From positions 1 through 62,700 of the forward strand of contig JAFIGA010000083.1 in assembly GCA_020831715.1 (NCBI GenBank): 62,700 bases of DNA, written 5' to 3'. The stretch comes from Leptospira sp. (GTDB lineage Bacteria > Spirochaetota > Leptospiria > Leptospirales > Leptospiraceae). Each line of letters starts with the position of its first letter. The stretch's first letter is position 1. The position numbers were made by a program, and so were the translations under genes. Below, in pieces: positions 10,216 through 20,013 of this stretch. The notes beneath the pieces are model-generated. The model was not told the origin of the DNA and ran no database searches. It saw only the letters and a list, made by a program, of their open reading frames with translations.

Positions 10216-10569
10216 ATGGAAGCTAAAGCAGTAGCGAAACACGTAAGAATATCGGCAAGAAAAGCAAGGCTTGTTGCCAATGAAGTTAGAGGTTATGGAT
10301 ACCAGGAGGCTATGGATATCCTTCGTTTTACGAATAAGAAAGCTTCTGATATGATTATTGATCTCCTAAATTCAGCAGTCGCCAACGCAATTCAGATGGA
10401 CGAAAACGTGAATCCGGAGAATCTCTTCATCAGCAAAATTTATGTGGATGACGGGCCAATCATGAAAAGATACCGACCTAGAGCGAGAGGTAGAGCCTCT
10501 AGGATCAGAAAAAGACTAAGTCATATTACTCTTGTTTTAACAGACAAGGCAGTAGGATCGGAAGGATAG
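10216..10569 (+). CDS. rplV: 50S ribosomal protein L22
   Basis: L22 binds 23S rRNA and its beta-hairpin narrows the exit tunnel, where macrolide resistance changes occur in other species. The 117-residue product has the [16 protein letters not shown] start and the [17 protein letters not shown] hairpin end. It sits 7 bases after rpsS and one base before the rpsC start, so coupling is likely. Nothing unusual was seen. Confidence 0.99.
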   Translation: MEAKAVAKHVRISARKARLVANEVRGYGYQEAMDILRFTNKKASDMIIDLLNSAVANAIQMDENVNPENLFISKIYVDDGPIMKRYRPRARGRASRIRKRLSHITLVLTDKAVGSEG

Positions 10570-10570
10570 T

Positions 10571-11248
10571 ATGGGACAAAAAGTTAACCCGATTGGATTA
10601 AGATTAGGAATTACAAGAACTTGGGACTCGATCTGGTATTCAAAACAAGAATACAGAAAGAATCTCCATGAAGACCTAAAAATCAGAAGATTTCTTACCA
10701 AGAAACTTAAGAACGCAGGAATGGTGAAAGTTGTAGTTGAGAGATTCCCTGAGAAGATCAATGTAAACATTCACACTTCTAAGCCTGGTGTTGTGATTGG
10801 TCAGAAGGGTAATAACATCGAAGCCATCAAAACTATCCTTAAAACTATGGCTGAGAAACCTATTTCTTTGAATATTATTGAAGTTAAAAAACCGGAAATT
10901 GTTGCTCAAGCTGTAGCTGAGACTGTTGCAGTTCAGATTGAACAAAGGATGCCATTCCGTAGAGTTATGAAGCAAGAACTTCGTAGAGCTATGAGAGGAG
11001 GGGTCGAGGGTGTAAAAATCCAAATCTCCGGTAGATTGAATGGTGCTGATATGGCACGAGTTGAGAAATATATGGAAGGTCGTATTCCACTTCATACTCT
11101 GCGAGCTAAGATAGATTATGGTTTCAAAGAAGCTCTGACAACTTATGGTCAGATAGGTGTGAAGGTTTGGACTTATACCGGTGATTACTTCCCGACTAAG
11201 GAAGAGTCAGAAGAAGACAAATACGCTGTGAAGCGTAGAACCAGCTAA
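10571..11248 (+). CDS. rpsC: 30S ribosomal protein S3
   Basis: S3 lies at the mRNA entry channel and takes part in the 30S helicase activity. The 225-residue product begins [13 protein letters not shown], carries a type II KH domain with the IGQKGNNI loop (about residues 75-85) and the C-terminal [20 protein letters not shown] segment. A GAAGGA ribosome binding site overlaps the end of rplV. rplP follows after 12 bases. Confidence 0.99.
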   Translation: MGQKVNPIGLRLGITRTWDSIWYSKQEYRKNLHEDLKIRRFLTKKLKNAGMVKVVVERFPEKINVNIHTSKPGVVIGQKGNNIEAIKTILKTMAEKPISLNIIEVKKPEIVAQAVAETVAVQIEQRMPFRRVMKQELRRAMRGGVEGVKIQISGRLNGADMARVEKYMEGRIPLHTLRAKIDYGFKEALTTYGQIGVKVWTYTGDYFPTKEESEEDKYAVKRRTS

Positions 11249-11260
11249 TAGGAGTTCTGA

Positions 11261-11674
11261 ATGTTATCCCCTAAAAGAGTAAAATTTAGAAAGAGACAAA
11301 GAGGAAGGCTCAAGGGCAAGGACGAAAGAGGTTCCAAGGTATCTTTCGGTGAATTTGGCCTTAAAGCTATCACTTCGGGTCGATTGACTGCTCGTCAAAT
11401 TGAGGCGGCAAGGATTACCATCAATCGTCAGGTTAAAAGAGGTGGAAAACTTTGGATTCGTATTTTCCCTCATGTTCCCATCACTAAAAAGCCCGCTGAA
11501 ACTCGGATGGGTAAGGGAAAGGGATCTCCTGAATATTGGATTGCTGAGATTAGACCCGGTAGAGTGTTGTTTGAAATGAGTGGTGTTGAGGAAGATGTTG
11601 CTAAAAAAGCGCTTGAAATGGCTTCATTTAAGCTCCCGATTCAAACCGCTTTTGTTAAGAGGAATTTATTATGA
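11261..11674 (+). CDS. rplP: 50S ribosomal protein L16
   Basis: L16 lies beside the A-site tRNA elbow and is needed for late 50S assembly. The 137-residue product opens [15 protein letters not shown] and has the [14 protein letters not shown] loop that approaches the peptidyl-transferase centre. AGGAG lies 8 bases before the ATG. The final four bases overlap the rpmC start (ATGA-type junction), typical of coupled translation. Confidence 0.99.
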   Translation: MLSPKRVKFRKRQRGRLKGKDERGSKVSFGEFGLKAITSGRLTARQIEAARITINRQVKRGGKLWIRIFPHVPITKKPAETRMGKGKGSPEYWIAEIRPGRVLFEMSGVEEDVAKKALEMASFKLPIQTAFVKRNLL

Positions 11675-11877
11675 AAAATAAACTTCACGAACTCAGTGAG
11701 ATAGATTTGAAAACTCAGCTTGAAGAAGCTAGAGAAGAAGTAAGAACTCAAAGATTTAAATTCGCTGTTGAGAAAAATCTAGAGAACCCTAAAAAGATTC
11801 GCGACTCCAAGAAAAAAATCGCAAGAATCTTAACTATCAAAAGGGAAAGAGAATTAACAGAAGGTAAGACTAGGTAG
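11671..11877 (+). CDS. rpmC: 50S ribosomal protein L29
   Basis: L29 is a small two-helix protein near the tunnel exit, next to L23. The 68-residue product fits the family, with helices spanning the [19 protein letters not shown] and ILTIKRERE parts. It overlaps the end of rplP by four bases and uses AGAGGA within rplP as ribosome binding site. rpsQ starts four bases after its stop. Confidence 0.97.
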   Translation: MKNKLHELSEIDLKTQLEEAREEVRTQRFKFAVEKNLENPKKIRDSKKKIARILTIKRERELTEGKTR

Positions 11878-11881
11878 TTAT

Positions 11882-12151
11882 ATGGAACATGCAGAGACTA
11901 AAAAATCACTCACTGTAACTGGAAAGGTTGTTTCCACTTCTATGAACAAAACAGTAGTGATTGAAGCAATTACTAAAAAGATGCACCAAAAGTTCAAGAA
12001 GATTACTAATTATACTTCTAGAATTAAAATTCATGATGAGAAGAATGAATGCAATATCGGTGACACAATTCTCGCGGTGGAAACTAGACCTCTCTCTAAA
12101 GATAAGTGTCATAAATTAGTTAAAATTTTGGATAAGGCGAAACTAGCATGA
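11882..12151 (+). CDS. rpsQ: 30S ribosomal protein S17
   Basis: S17 is a primary 16S rRNA-binding protein with an OB-fold. The 89-residue product has [16 protein letters not shown] at the N-terminus and the [16 protein letters not shown] segment typical of the family. It starts 4 bases after rpmC and overlaps rplN by four bases, marking the seam between the S10 and spc clusters, which are continuous here. Confidence 0.98.
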   Translation: MEHAETKKSLTVTGKVVSTSMNKTVVIEAITKKMHQKFKKITNYTSRIKIHDEKNECNIGDTILAVETRPLSKDKCHKLVKILDKAKLA

Positions 12152-12540
12152 TTCAACAAGAAACTATCCTACAAGTTGCCGATAACTCCGGAATCAAGAG
12201 AGTTATGTGTATTAAAGTTCTTGGTGGTTCCAAGAAAAGATACGCTAAAATTGGTGATGAAATCATTGTAGCTGTTAAATCTTCTCAACCAGGATATGGT
12301 TTGAGAGATGGTCAGGGTAAAAAAGTTCACACCAAAGCTGTTCAGAGAGCAGTTGTGGTAAGGACTAAAAAAGAAATCCGAAGACCAGATGGATCTTATA
12401 TAAGATTCGATGATAACGCTGTAGCTATTATTGATGAAAAAGGCAACCCTAAAGGTACTCGTATCTTTGGACCGGTTGCCAGAGAGTTAAGAGACAAGAA
12501 ATACACTAAGATTGTATCACTTGCTCCGGAGGTGTTATAA
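12148..12540 (+). CDS. rplN: 50S ribosomal protein L14
   Basis: L14 contacts the 30S subunit at bridge B8 and is the docking site of the silencing factor RsfS. It has the conserved [15 protein letters not shown] start, [19 protein letters not shown] centre and [13 protein letters not shown] end. At 130 residues it is about 7-8 longer than the usual 122-123; the extra residues lie near 52-65 ([15 protein letters not shown]) where other bacteria have a short turn. It overlaps rpsQ by four bases and its stop shares a base with the rplX start. Confidence 0.98.
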   Translation: MIQQETILQVADNSGIKRVMCIKVLGGSKKRYAKIGDEIIVAVKSSQPGYGLRDGQGKKVHTKAVQRAVVVRTKKEIRRPDGSYIRFDDNAVAIIDEKGNPKGTRIFGPVARELRDKKYTKIVSLAPEVL

Positions 12541-12896
12541 TGGCGAATAAACTTGCTTACAGAGGTTCTGAACCTACCAAGTTTAAATCAATAAAACTTC
12601 ATAAAGATGATGAAGTTATCGTAATATCCGGAAAGGACAAAGGTCGTAAAGGCAAGATTCTAGCGATTGATAAAAAAAGAGATAGAGTCTTTGTAGAAGG
12701 AATCAATAAAAGAAAACGTTATATGAGACCTACACAAGAAAATCCTCAAGGTGGACAGATTGAAATTGAATTTCCTATTCATATTTCTAATGTAATGTTT
12801 TATGACTCCAAAGCAAAAAAGGGAGTTAGAATAGGTTACTCAGAAATTAAGGGAAATAAAGTTAGAGTATCTAGACCTGACGGGAAGGAGATTTAA
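12540..12896 (+). CDS. rplX: 50S ribosomal protein L24
   Basis: L24 is an assembly initiator at the 50S solvent side. The 118-residue product has a KOW motif ([13 protein letters not shown], about residues 28-41) followed by [17 protein letters not shown], where L24 contacts rRNA. The first ~17 residues are a short extension compared with minimal L24. Its start overlaps the rplN stop by one base and rplE follows after two bases. Confidence 0.97.
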   Translation: MANKLAYRGSEPTKFKSIKLHKDDEVIVISGKDKGRKGKILAIDKKRDRVFVEGINKRKRYMRPTQENPQGGQIEIEFPIHISNVMFYDSKAKKGVRIGYSEIKGNKVRVSRPDGKEI

Positions 12897-12898
12897 CA

Positions 12899-13450
12899 GT
12901 GGGCGTTCCTAGATTAAAAGAGAAATATTTAAAAGATATTAGACCGAATCTACATAAAAAATATGGGTTCAAGTCTGTAATGAGAGTTCCCAAGCTTGAG
13001 AAAATTGTTGTGAACGTTGGTATGGGTGAAGCTCATGCCAATCCAAAAATGATGGAAGCTTGCTTGGAAGAACTAGCCGCTATAACCGGTCAGAGACCTG
13101 TAAAGACTATTGCTAAAAAGTCAATTGCAGGTTTTAAAGTTCGGGAAGGGATGGTTTTGGGTGCAAAAGTTACTCTTCGCGGTAACATCATGTATGAATT
13201 TTTGGATAGACTGATTAACATTGCTCTTCCTCGAGTTAGGGACTTTAAAGGAGTAAATCCTAAAGGTTTTGACGGAAGAGGAAACTATAACGTTTCCGTT
13301 CACGAGCAGATTATCTTTCCTGAAATTCAATTTGATAAGATAAACAACATTTACGGAATCAACATTACCTTCGTCACTTCTACGGAAAAGGATGAAGAAG
13401 CTTACGACCTGTTCGGAGGGTTCGGAATGCCCTACCGTAACAAGAATTAA
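12899..13450 (+). CDS. rplE: 50S ribosomal protein L5
   Basis: L5 holds 5S rRNA in the central protuberance and contacts the P-site tRNA. The 183-residue product has [33 protein letters not shown] and [20 protein letters not shown], all family signatures. The start is GTG at 12899, two bases after the rplX stop, with AAGGAG inside the rplX end as ribosome binding site. rpsN follows after 15 bases. Confidence 0.98.
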   Translation: MGVPRLKEKYLKDIRPNLHKKYGFKSVMRVPKLEKIVVNVGMGEAHANPKMMEACLEELAAITGQRPVKTIAKKSIAGFKVREGMVLGAKVTLRGNIMYEFLDRLINIALPRVRDFKGVNPKGFDGRGNYNVSVHEQIIFPEIQFDKINNIYGINITFVTSTEKDEEAYDLFGGFGMPYRNKN

Positions 13451-13465
13451 CAGGAGAATTATACC

Positions 13466-13651
13466 ATGGCTAAAAAGTCAATGATGGAACGCCACGCAAA
13501 AAAGAAGAAATTCCAAGTGCGTGAATACAATCGATGCCCACTCTGCGGAAGAGTACACGGATACCTAAGACGATTCGACATGTGCAGAATATGTTTTCGT
13601 GACTTAGCGAGTAAGGGCCAGATCCCAGGCGTAGTCAAGGCCTCCTGGTAA
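13466..13651 (+). CDS. rpsN: 30S ribosomal protein S14, zinc-binding type
   Basis: S14 of the 30S head. At 61 residues this is the short, zinc-binding (C+) form: Cys24, Cys27, Cys40 and Cys43 make a C-x2-C-x12-C-x2-C zinc ribbon. A family twist known from other bacteria is a zinc-free duplicate used in zinc shortage; none is in this window. AGGAG lies upstream of the ATG. It sits between rplE and rpsH, the standard place. Confidence 0.99.
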   Translation: MAKKSMMERHAKKKKFQVREYNRCPLCGRVHGYLRRFDMCRICFRDLASKGQIPGVVKASW

Positions 13652-13670
13652 TAAGAGTAAAGAGGTAGAA

Positions 13671-14069
13671 ATGAGTCTCTCAGATCCAATTGCAGATATG
13701 TTAACAAGAATAAGAAATGCACAGCGTGCTAAGCACGAATCATGTGTAATTCCGGGTTCTAAACTAAAGAAAAATATTTTGTCTTTATTAAAAGATGAAG
13801 GTTATATTACAGAGTTTAATCCTGTTCAGACAGGTAGTTTTGAGGACTTTCAAGTAAAATTGAAATACGATCAGAATAAACAACCGGTAATTAAATTAAT
13901 ACAAAAGGTTTCCAAACCTGGTAGAAGAGTTTATATTCAGTCCGCTGATATTCGCCCTTTTCGAAATAACTTGGGAACTCTGATTCTTTCTACATCACAA
14001 GGAGTGATGACTGGTAAGAAAGCAAGGCAACTTAAAATAGGAGGGGAAGTTATCTGTAAGGTCTACTAA
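13671..14069 (+). CDS. rpsH: 30S ribosomal protein S8
   Basis: S8 binds the central domain of 16S rRNA and in Escherichia coli represses the spc operon. The 132-residue product has the [14 protein letters not shown] start and the [14 protein letters not shown] segment and ends EVICKVY. An AAAGAGG ribosome binding site precedes the ATG. It lies 19 bases after rpsN and 23 bases before rplF. Confidence 0.99.
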   Translation: MSLSDPIADMLTRIRNAQRAKHESCVIPGSKLKKNILSLLKDEGYITEFNPVQTGSFEDFQVKLKYDQNKQPVIKLIQKVSKPGRRVYIQSADIRPFRNNLGTLILSTSQGVMTGKKARQLKIGGEVICKVY

Positions 14070-14092
14070 GATTTTACGAATAATAACTGACT

Positions 14093-14632
14093 ATGTCTAG
14101 AGTAGGTAAAGCAATCGTAAAACTTCCCGCTAAAGTGGAAGTAAAACAAAGCGGTGATAATATTCAAGTGAAAGGTCCTCTTGGGGAATTACAAACTCCT
14201 CTATTTGAAGGAATCACTTTTGAAACCGGTGATGGTACAATTCAATTTGTTCGTTCGAATGAAGAGAAGAAAACAATCGCTAAACATGGTTTGGTAAGAT
14301 CTCTATTTAACAATAGCGTTAAAGGCGTGAGTGAAGGCTGGACTAGAAATTTGGAAATTTTTGGTGTAGGTTTTAGGGCTGCTGTAAAAGGAAATGATTT
14401 GGTTATGAACCTTGGTTATTCCCACGAAGTAGTTTTCCCAACTCCACAAGGAATTAAAATCGAAGTTGTAGAACAATTGAAGATTAAAATATCCGGAATA
14501 GATAAGCAACTTGTTGGTCAGGTTGCCGCTGATATACGATCCAAGAGACCTCCAGAGCCTTATAAAGGAAAAGGAATTAAATACTCGGATGAAGTTATCA
14601 AGCGTAAAGCCGGAAAAACAGGTAAGAAGTAA
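14093..14632 (+). CDS. rplF: 50S ribosomal protein L6
   Basis: L6 sits at the base of the L7/L12 stalk near the elongation factor site. The 179-residue product has the [15 protein letters not shown] start, a duplicated fold, and the [21 protein letters not shown] end. The 23-base gap before it has only a weak ribosome binding site (TTTTACGAATAATAAC), so coupling with rpsH may matter. rplR follows after 3 bases. Confidence 0.98.
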   Translation: MSRVGKAIVKLPAKVEVKQSGDNIQVKGPLGELQTPLFEGITFETGDGTIQFVRSNEEKKTIAKHGLVRSLFNNSVKGVSEGWTRNLEIFGVGFRAAVKGNDLVMNLGYSHEVVFPTPQGIKIEVVEQLKIKISGIDKQLVGQVAADIRSKRPPEPYKGKGIKYSDEVIKRKAGKTGKK

Positions 14633-14635
14633 GCT

Positions 14636-15004
14636 ATGATCAACAAGACTAAAAAAAATATCAATCAGAAGCGAAGAGTTTCCAGATCTAGATTTAAACT
14701 AAAGCAAGTAGGGAATAGATTAAGATTGGTTTTTACTAAATCCAATCGTTTCCTTACTGCTCAAGTAATAGATGACATTCAAGGAAAGACTCTAGTTTAC
14801 GCAACTACTATGGCAAAAGATTTCCCTTCTCATGAGAACAGTAAAAAGAGCAAGTCTGCTGCAGCTGCTTTGGGTAAAGTCATAGCTGAGAAAGCTAAGA
14901 ATTCAGGGATTAAACAAGTGATGTTGGATAGATCAGGAATGATCTATCATGGTGCTATTGCCGCTTTTGCTGAATCAGCAAGAGAAGAAGGATTGGAGTT
15001 CTAA
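14636..15004 (+). CDS. rplR: 50S ribosomal protein L18
   Basis: L18 binds 5S rRNA with L5 in the central protuberance. The 122-residue product has a basic N-terminal arm, [20 protein letters not shown] in the middle and the [25 protein letters not shown] end that defines the family. It begins 3 bases after rplF and its stop is one base before the rpsE ATG. Nothing irregular was seen. Confidence 0.99.
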   Translation: MINKTKKNINQKRRVSRSRFKLKQVGNRLRLVFTKSNRFLTAQVIDDIQGKTLVYATTMAKDFPSHENSKKSKSAAAALGKVIAEKAKNSGIKQVMLDRSGMIYHGAIAAFAESAREEGLEF

Positions 15005-15005
15005 T

Positions 15006-15509
15006 ATGATAGTTGAAGAAGAACAAAAAGAATTTACCGAAAAGGTAGTTAAAATTGATCGTGTTGCCAAAGTTGTTAAGGGTGGTAGAAGGTTCTCCTT
15101 CAATGCTCTTTCCGTAGTTGGTGACGGTAAGACAAGAGTCGGAATCGGTTTCGGTAAGGCTAACGAAGTTCCTGATGCTATTCGAAAATCAATAGAATCA
15201 GCAAAGAAAAACCTTTCAGACATTAACTTCTCCGGGCACACCATTCCTCATGATGTAATTGGAAAATTTAAGTCAGCCAGGGTTCTTTTGAAGCCTGCTT
15301 CTCCGGGAACCGGGATTATTGCCGGAGCACATGTAAGATCTGTTGTAGAGAGAATTGGAGTTCAAGATCTCCTTTCCAAGTCTTATGGTTCCAGCAATTC
15401 AATGAATATCGTGAAAGCTACATTAGATGCTCTTCAGCAATTACAGACTCCTTCTATGGCTGTAAAAAGAAGAGGAATCTCATTTAGTAGGCTTTTTGGT
15501 AAGGAGTAA
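15006..15509 (+). CDS. rpsE: 30S ribosomal protein S5
   Basis: S5 contributes to decoding accuracy and the mRNA entry channel. I place the start at the ATG at 15006 (167 residues) because it is preceded by a GGAG ribosome binding site and gives the typical acidic start [10 protein letters not shown]; an in-frame upstream ATG at 14949 lies inside rplR and adds 19 unrelated residues. Signature segments are [18 protein letters not shown] and [18 protein letters not shown]. rpmD follows after 3 bases. Confidence 0.98.
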   Translation: MIVEEEQKEFTEKVVKIDRVAKVVKGGRRFSFNALSVVGDGKTRVGIGFGKANEVPDAIRKSIESAKKNLSDINFSGHTIPHDVIGKFKSARVLLKPASPGTGIIAGAHVRSVVERIGVQDLLSKSYGSSNSMNIVKATLDALQQLQTPSMAVKRRGISFSRLFGKE

Positions 15510-15512
15510 AAA

Positions 15513-15695
15513 ATGGAAGAAGTCATTGTAACTCAATCTAAAAGCTCTATTGGCTCTAACCCTGCTCATAGGAAAACCTTAATAGCACTTGGGCTAAAGA
15601 AAAAAGGTGCAAAACGTAAACACAAAGTTACTCCTCAACTTCAAGGAATGATTCGTAGCGTTAACCACCTAGTAACGGTTGAAAAGGTAAGCTAA
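15513..15695 (+). CDS. rpmD: 50S ribosomal protein L30
   Basis: L30 is a small protein on the 50S solvent face. The 60-residue product has the family pattern [25 protein letters not shown] and the final [15 protein letters not shown]. An AAGGAG ribosome binding site overlaps the rpsE stop. Some bacteria lack this gene; here it is intact between rpsE and rplO. Confidence 0.98.
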   Translation: MEEVIVTQSKSSIGSNPAHRKTLIALGLKKKGAKRKHKVTPQLQGMIRSVNHLVTVEKVS

Positions 15696-15696
15696 G

Positions 15697-16236
15697 ATGT
15701 CAGAAAATAATAAAGAAAAAATATCGCGTGCCAGAGCATTTGGTGCGCCACGTTCTAAAAAGTCAACGGCAACCGGTAATTCGAATTCTGTTCCTCTTCC
15801 AAAAGGTGCTAAAACATCTAAAAAGAGACTTGGACAGGGACCCGGTTCCGGTTTAGGAAAAACATCAGGTCGGGGTTCAAAAGGTCAATGGGCTAGAACT
15901 TCTTCCATGAGAGCCGGTTTTGAGGGTGGTCAGTTGCCACTTCATAGACGACTTCCTAAAAGAGGATTTACCAGCAGAAATCACAAAGATTTTCAGCCTG
16001 TGAATCTATCTGCAATAGCTAAATTGGGTTTGACCGGTGCAGTTACTCCGGAATTACTTGCCGATAAAAAGTTAATCAAAGATTCTAAAATGCTAATTAA
16101 AATTCTTGGTAACGGCGAGATTACTTCCTCCATCCAGATTACAGCTGATGCTTTCTCTGCTTCTGCAAAAGAAAAAATTGAGAAAGCCGGTGGACAGACT
16201 TCTATTCGAATAGAAGAAAAGAAAAAGGCCGAGTAA
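15697..16236 (+). CDS. rplO: 50S ribosomal protein L15, with N-terminal extension
   Basis: L15 is an assembly protein with a long rRNA-threaded N-terminal arm. Core motifs are KKRLGQGPGSGLGKTSGRGSKGQ and FEGGQLPLHRRLPKRGF. At 179 residues it is longer than the usual ~145: about 30-35 extra Ser/Thr/Lys-rich residues precede the normal start (KEKISRARAFGAPRSKKS). The ATG lies one base after the rpmD stop. The extension is in frame with no better internal ATG, so it is probably real. Confidence 0.96.
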   Translation: MSENNKEKISRARAFGAPRSKKSTATGNSNSVPLPKGAKTSKKRLGQGPGSGLGKTSGRGSKGQWARTSSMRAGFEGGQLPLHRRLPKRGFTSRNHKDFQPVNLSAIAKLGLTGAVTPELLADKKLIKDSKMLIKILGNGEITSSIQITADAFSASAKEKIEKAGGQTSIRIEEKKKAE

Positions 16237-16248
16237 AGGAGACTTCAT

Positions 16249-17628
16249 TTGCTTAGTACAATTTCCAACATATTTAAAATCCAAGAGTTAAGGAGTAAGA
16301 TTCTTTTTACTCTTGTCATGCTTCTTCTTTTTAGAATGGGCACACATGTAACTATACCCGGAATCAATTCTTTGATTGTAGCTGATATTACATCAGAGCC
16401 GGGTGAGGGATTTCTAAATATGGTGGATTTATTTGCAGGTGGAGCTCTTCTTAAATTTTCCATTTTTGCATTGGGGATTATGCCCTATATATCTTCTTCC
16501 ATCATTATGCAGTTGCTTATGGTTTTGGTTCCTTCTCTTCAAAAGATGCAGAAGGAAGGTGGAGAAGAGGGTCGTAAAAAAGTTCAGCAGTATACCAAAT
16601 ACGGAACGATTGTTCTTTGTGCGATCCAATCCTTGGCTGTGATACACCTTGCACGATCTTGGTCAGTGGGTACCGATCAGGCTCCGGCGAAATATCCTGG
16701 TTTGATTAATCCTTCAGTTGAATCTTATTTCTTTGTATTGGCATTGCTTTCCATTACCACTGGTACTGTTCTATTAATATGGATGGGGGAGCAGATTACT
16801 GAGAGAGGTATAGGTAATGGTATATCACTTTTGATTTTTGCCGGTATCATTGGAAGAATGCCTGAAGCTTTGATCACTCTGTTCACAACAGATACATCTG
16901 ATGCACTTTCTATTTTAATTCTTCTTTTGATCTTTGTAGTTTTGATCGCTCTAACTGTGATATTGACACAAGGAGTCCGTAAGGTTCCTTTGCAATATGG
17001 AAAGCAAATGGTGGGTCGTAGAATGGTTCAGGCTAAGAGTCAATCCATTCCGTTCAAAGTAAATAGTGCGAACGTGATGCCTATTATTTTTGCATCATCT
17101 TTGATACTGTTTCCTCAGACTATCATTCAATACTTTTCTTCTAGTTTTGAAAGTTGGGCTGGATGGGCAGTAGTTATGGATTTTTTCAATCCATTCTCTC
17201 AGATTTGGTATAGAGCTCTATTTTACTATATTATCTACACTGCTCTGATTATATTCTTTGCATATTTCTATACCGCTATTCAATTCAATCCTCAAGAATT
17301 AGCTGATAACTTGAAAAAATTCGGTGGATCTATTCCCGGTATTCGACAAGGTTCGCCCACTAAAGAATATATTGAGAAAGTTCTTAATAGAATCACTCTT
17401 CCCGGTGCCTTCTTTCTTGCCGGGCTTGCCCTAGCGCCTTATTTGATCATTAAATTCTTAAATTTAGGTGGCAATACAGGTGGTGGTGCATTAGTTTATA
17501 CTTTTGGTGGAACATCTCTACTTATCATGGTCGGGGTAGCCTTAGAAACTCTGAAACAGATTGAGGCACAGCTACTTATGAGAAATTATGAGGGTTTCAT
17601 GAAGAAATCAAGGATCAAAGGTAGGTAG
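16249..17628 (+). CDS. secY: Preprotein translocase subunit SecY
   Basis: SecY forms the protein-conducting channel of the inner membrane. The 459-residue product has about ten membrane spans, the GMHVTIPG-like first loop ([11 protein letters not shown]), the [11 protein letters not shown] segment and the cytosolic loop [28 protein letters not shown]. The start is TTG at 16249, with AAAGGAG upstream; no ATG lies near. It is placed between rplO and adk, as in many bacteria, coupling channel supply to ribosome supply. Confidence 0.98.
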   Translation: MLSTISNIFKIQELRSKILFTLVMLLLFRMGTHVTIPGINSLIVADITSEPGEGFLNMVDLFAGGALLKFSIFALGIMPYISSSIIMQLLMVLVPSLQKMQKEGGEEGRKKVQQYTKYGTIVLCAIQSLAVIHLARSWSVGTDQAPAKYPGLINPSVESYFFVLALLSITTGTVLLIWMGEQITERGIGNGISLLIFAGIIGRMPEALITLFTTDTSDALSILILLLIFVVLIALTVILTQGVRKVPLQYGKQMVGRRMVQAKSQSIPFKVNSANVMPIIFASSLILFPQTIIQYFSSSFESWAGWAVVMDFFNPFSQIWYRALFYYIIYTALIIFFAYFYTAIQFNPQELADNLKKFGGSIPGIRQGSPTKEYIEKVLNRITLPGAFFLAGLALAPYLIIKFLNLGGNTGGGALVYTFGGTSLLIMVGVALETLKQIEAQLLMRNYEGFMKKSRIKGR

Positions 17629-17632
17629 ATAA

Positions 17633-18196
17633 ATGAAAAAGCTAATTTTTATGGGTCCCCCAGGAGCGGGAAAAGGAACACAAGCCGAAACGATTAAGGA
17701 AAAGTTCAAGATACCACAAATATCTACCGGAGAAATCCTACGTGAAGCAGTGAAAAATTCTACTCCTATGGGCTTAGAAGCCAAAAAATTTATGGACGCA
17801 GGGGACCTTGTTCCAGATGTTGTAGTTATAGGCATTATTAAAGATCGTCTTGCCGAGCCAGACTGCTCAAAAGGCTTTATTTTGGATGGATTTCCCCGCA
17901 CAGTGGAACAAGCTGAAGCTTTGGGAAAAATTCTCCGCGAAACTAAAATGGATTTGGACGCAGTAGTAAATCTTGCTGTGCCGGATCAGGAATTGGTGAA
18001 TAGGCTTTTGAGTCGTGCTAAAATTGAAGGTCGTGCGGATGATAATGAAGAAACGATCAAAAATCGTTTAAAGAACTACAACGATAAAACCTTCCCTTTA
18101 ATAGATTACTATCGTAAAGAAGGTATTCTAAAAGAGGTAAATGGAGTTGGTAGTATGGAAGAAATAACTATGGAAATTTTGAGTGTATTGGGGTAA
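17633..18196 (+). CDS. adk: Adenylate kinase
   Basis: Catalyses AMP + ATP to 2 ADP in the cytosol. The 187-residue product is the short-LID form: P-loop [10 protein letters not shown] (residues 7-16), the AMP-binding [10 protein letters not shown] and [13 protein letters not shown] segments, and a short lid ([11 protein letters not shown]) without the four-cysteine zinc site of long forms. It lies 4 bases after secY and 2 bases before infA, inside the ribosomal operon as in many Gram-positive and spirochete genomes. Confidence 0.98.
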   Translation: MKKLIFMGPPGAGKGTQAETIKEKFKIPQISTGEILREAVKNSTPMGLEAKKFMDAGDLVPDVVVIGIIKDRLAEPDCSKGFILDGFPRTVEQAEALGKILRETKMDLDAVVNLAVPDQELVNRLLSRAKIEGRADDNEETIKNRLKNYNDKTFPLIDYYRKEGILKEVNGVGSMEEITMEILSVLG

Positions 18197-18198
18197 TT

Positions 18199-18417
18199 TT
18201 GGCTAAAGAAGAAGCAATCGTAATCGATGGGATAGTTCAGGAAACTCTACCCAATGCCATGTTCCGAGTGGAATTGGAGAATGGACATAATGTATTAGCC
18301 CATATATCAGGAAAAATGAGAATGCACTACATTCGAATTTTGCCTGGAGATAAGGTTACCGTAGAATTATCCCCTTATGATTTGTCCAAAGGTCGAATCA
18401 CATATAGAAAAAAGTAA
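18199..18417 (+). CDS. infA: Translation initiation factor IF-1
   Basis: IF-1 occupies the A site of the 30S subunit during initiation. The 72-residue OB-fold protein has [20 protein letters not shown], the [19 protein letters not shown] core and the [10 protein letters not shown] end. It starts with TTG at 18199, two bases after the adk stop. rpmJ follows nine bases later. Length and motifs are standard. Confidence 0.98.
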   Translation: MAKEEAIVIDGIVQETLPNAMFRVELENGHNVLAHISGKMRMHYIRILPGDKVTVELSPYDLSKGRITYRKK

Positions 18418-18426
18418 AGGAATAAC

Positions 18427-18540
18427 ATGAAAGTTCGCAGTTCAGTAAAGAAAATTTGTTCAGGTTGTAAGGTGATCCGTAGAAAAGGTGTCATCAGAGT
18501 AATATGTTCTAACCCGAAACACAAGCAGAGGCAGAGATAA
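18427..18540 (+). CDS. rpmJ: 50S ribosomal protein L36, zinc-ribbon type
   Basis: A 37-residue gene read directly from the sequence: ATG at 18427, TAA ending at 18540. It starts [11 protein letters not shown] and ends KHKQRQR. Cys11, Cys14, Cys27 and His32 form the zinc ribbon of the C+ form of L36, which stabilises the 50S subunit near the peptidyl-transferase region. An AAAGGAA ribosome binding site overlaps the infA stop. Its place between infA and rpsM is the universal one. Confidence 0.98.
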   Translation: MKVRSSVKKICSGCKVIRRKGVIRVICSNPKHKQRQR

Positions 18541-18543
18541 AAT

Positions 18544-18921
18544 ATGGCACGTATATCAGGCGTTGATTTACCTAAAGATAAAAGAATCATTATAGGACTT
18601 ACCTATGTTTTCGGAATTGGTTTAACATCTTCGAGAAAGATATTGAAGCAAGCTAATGTTGATGAGTCAATTCGAGTAAAAGATTTGACTGATGAACAAG
18701 AAGCGGCAATCAGAAAAGAAATCGAGGATGGCTTTCGAGTGGAAGGGGATCTTCGTAGTGAAGTTAGCTTAAACATAAAGCGACTCATGGATATTGGTTG
18801 TTATCGAGGTTTAAGACATAGAAAAGGTCTTCCTGTTCGTGGACAAAAGACCAAGACCAATGCAAGAACTAGAAAAGGTGGCAAGAAGACTGTTGCCAAC
18901 AAGAAGAAAGTTACTAAGTAA
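18544..18921 (+). CDS. rpsM: 30S ribosomal protein S13
   Basis: S13 is at the top of the 30S head and contacts the P-site tRNA and the 50S bridges. The 125-residue product has [14 protein letters not shown], the GIG helix-hairpin segment and the C-terminal [22 protein letters not shown] tail that reaches tRNA. It begins 3 bases after rpmJ and rpsK follows after 16 bases. Confidence 0.99.
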   Translation: MARISGVDLPKDKRIIIGLTYVFGIGLTSSRKILKQANVDESIRVKDLTDEQEAAIRKEIEDGFRVEGDLRSEVSLNIKRLMDIGCYRGLRHRKGLPVRGQKTKTNARTRKGGKKTVANKKKVTK

Positions 18922-18937
18922 TAGGATTTAATATATA

Positions 18938-19345
18938 ATGGAAAAAGACACTAAAGGCAAGAAAGATAAGAAAGTTAAAAAGAAAGAGAAGAAAAATGTC
19001 CCTAAGGGGAAGGTTTATATTCAAGCCTCTTTTAACAACACTATAGTATCTGTGACGGATATGGCTGGGAATGTAATATCATGGTCCTCATCCGGGATGA
19101 TGGGATTTCGTGGATCTAAAAAATCTACTCCTTATGCTGCACAGATTGCGGCCTCTAATGCGGCTGATAAAGCTATAGAAGTTGCTGGACTTTCTGAAGT
19201 AGATGTAATGGTGTCTGGTCCCGGAATTGGAAGAGAGTCGGCAATCCGTTCTCTAGCATCCAAAGGTTTGAACGTGAAATTTATAAAAGATATCACTCCT
19301 CTTCCTCATAATGGATGTAGGCCAAGAAAAAGAAGGAGAGTGTAA
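18938..19345 (+). CDS. rpsK: 30S ribosomal protein S11, Lys-rich N-terminus
   Basis: S11 lies on the 30S platform near the Shine-Dalgarno helix. Core signatures are [37 protein letters not shown] and the [15 protein letters not shown] end. The 135-residue length includes about 24 extra N-terminal residues that are almost entirely Lys, Glu and Asp ([14 protein letters not shown]). ATG is at 18938 with AGGA upstream. It lies between rpsM and rpsD. Confidence 0.98.
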   Translation: MEKDTKGKKDKKVKKKEKKNVPKGKVYIQASFNNTIVSVTDMAGNVISWSSSGMMGFRGSKKSTPYAAQIAASNAADKAIEVAGLSEVDVMVSGPGIGRESAIRSLASKGLNVKFIKDITPLPHNGCRPRKRRRV

Positions 19346-19353
19346 GGAACTAT

Positions 19354-19986
19354 ATGGCAAGATATCGCGGTCCTGTTGTAAAATTAAGTAGAAGAGAAGG
19401 GGTTAACCTTCTTTTAAAATCAAGTCACAATTTTAATAAAGAAAAATCCAGCTTTGAAAAAAGAAAGTATCCTCCTGGTTTACCTCCAAAGAGAAAAGGT
19501 AAGCTTTCTGAATATGCTACTCAGTTGAGAGAGAAGCAAAAAGTAAAAAGATTGTATGGCGTTCTTGAAAAACAATTTAGAAGATACTTCGAAGAAGCTA
19601 ACAGAATCCCGGGTATTACCGGGGAGCAACTTCTCCAATTCTTGGAAAGAAGATTAGACAATGTTGTATACCGGTTAGGTTTTGCAGTAACAAGAAGACA
19701 AGCCAGAAATTTCATTGCTCACAGACATATTTTAGTGAATGGAGTGAGAGTAGATATTCCATCATACAGAGTAAGTATTGGTGATAAGATAGAGATTAGA
19801 GAGAAATTCAGGACTTCACCATTTTTGGAAGAAAACCTGAAGTTAGCTCAGTCCTTAAGTCGTACTCCTGAGTGGTTGGTAGCTGATTATACCAATCTAA
19901 CAGGAGAAATAACCGGAATGCCGGCAAGAGAAGATATAGAAATTCCCGTTAAAGAACAAGTTATCGTGGAATTGTATTCTAAGTAA
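19354..19986 (+). CDS. rpsD: 30S ribosomal protein S4
   Basis: S4 starts 30S assembly and forms part of the mRNA entry channel. The 210-residue product has MARYRGPVVKLSRREG and the S4 RNA-binding domain (FLERRLDNVVYRLGF, RRQARNFIAHRHILVNG, about residues 95-160). No zinc knuckle is present near the N-terminus. AAGGA precedes the ATG. It lies 8 bases after rpsK and 27 bases before rpoA; in other bacteria S4 regulates this alpha operon. Confidence 0.98.
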   Translation: MARYRGPVVKLSRREGVNLLLKSSHNFNKEKSSFEKRKYPPGLPPKRKGKLSEYATQLREKQKVKRLYGVLEKQFRRYFEEANRIPGITGEQLLQFLERRLDNVVYRLGFAVTRRQARNFIAHRHILVNGVRVDIPSYRVSIGDKIEIREKFRTSPFLEENLKLAQSLSRTPEWLVADYTNLTGEITGMPAREDIEIPVKEQVIVELYSK

Positions 19987-20013
19987 CCAAAATAAGGAAA
20001 TAAGGATAGTCCA

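Noticed and set aside
14949..15005. Longer S5 with 19 extra N-terminal residues
   Set aside because: The extra part lies within rplR, reads unlike S5, and the ATG at 15006 has a good GGAG site.
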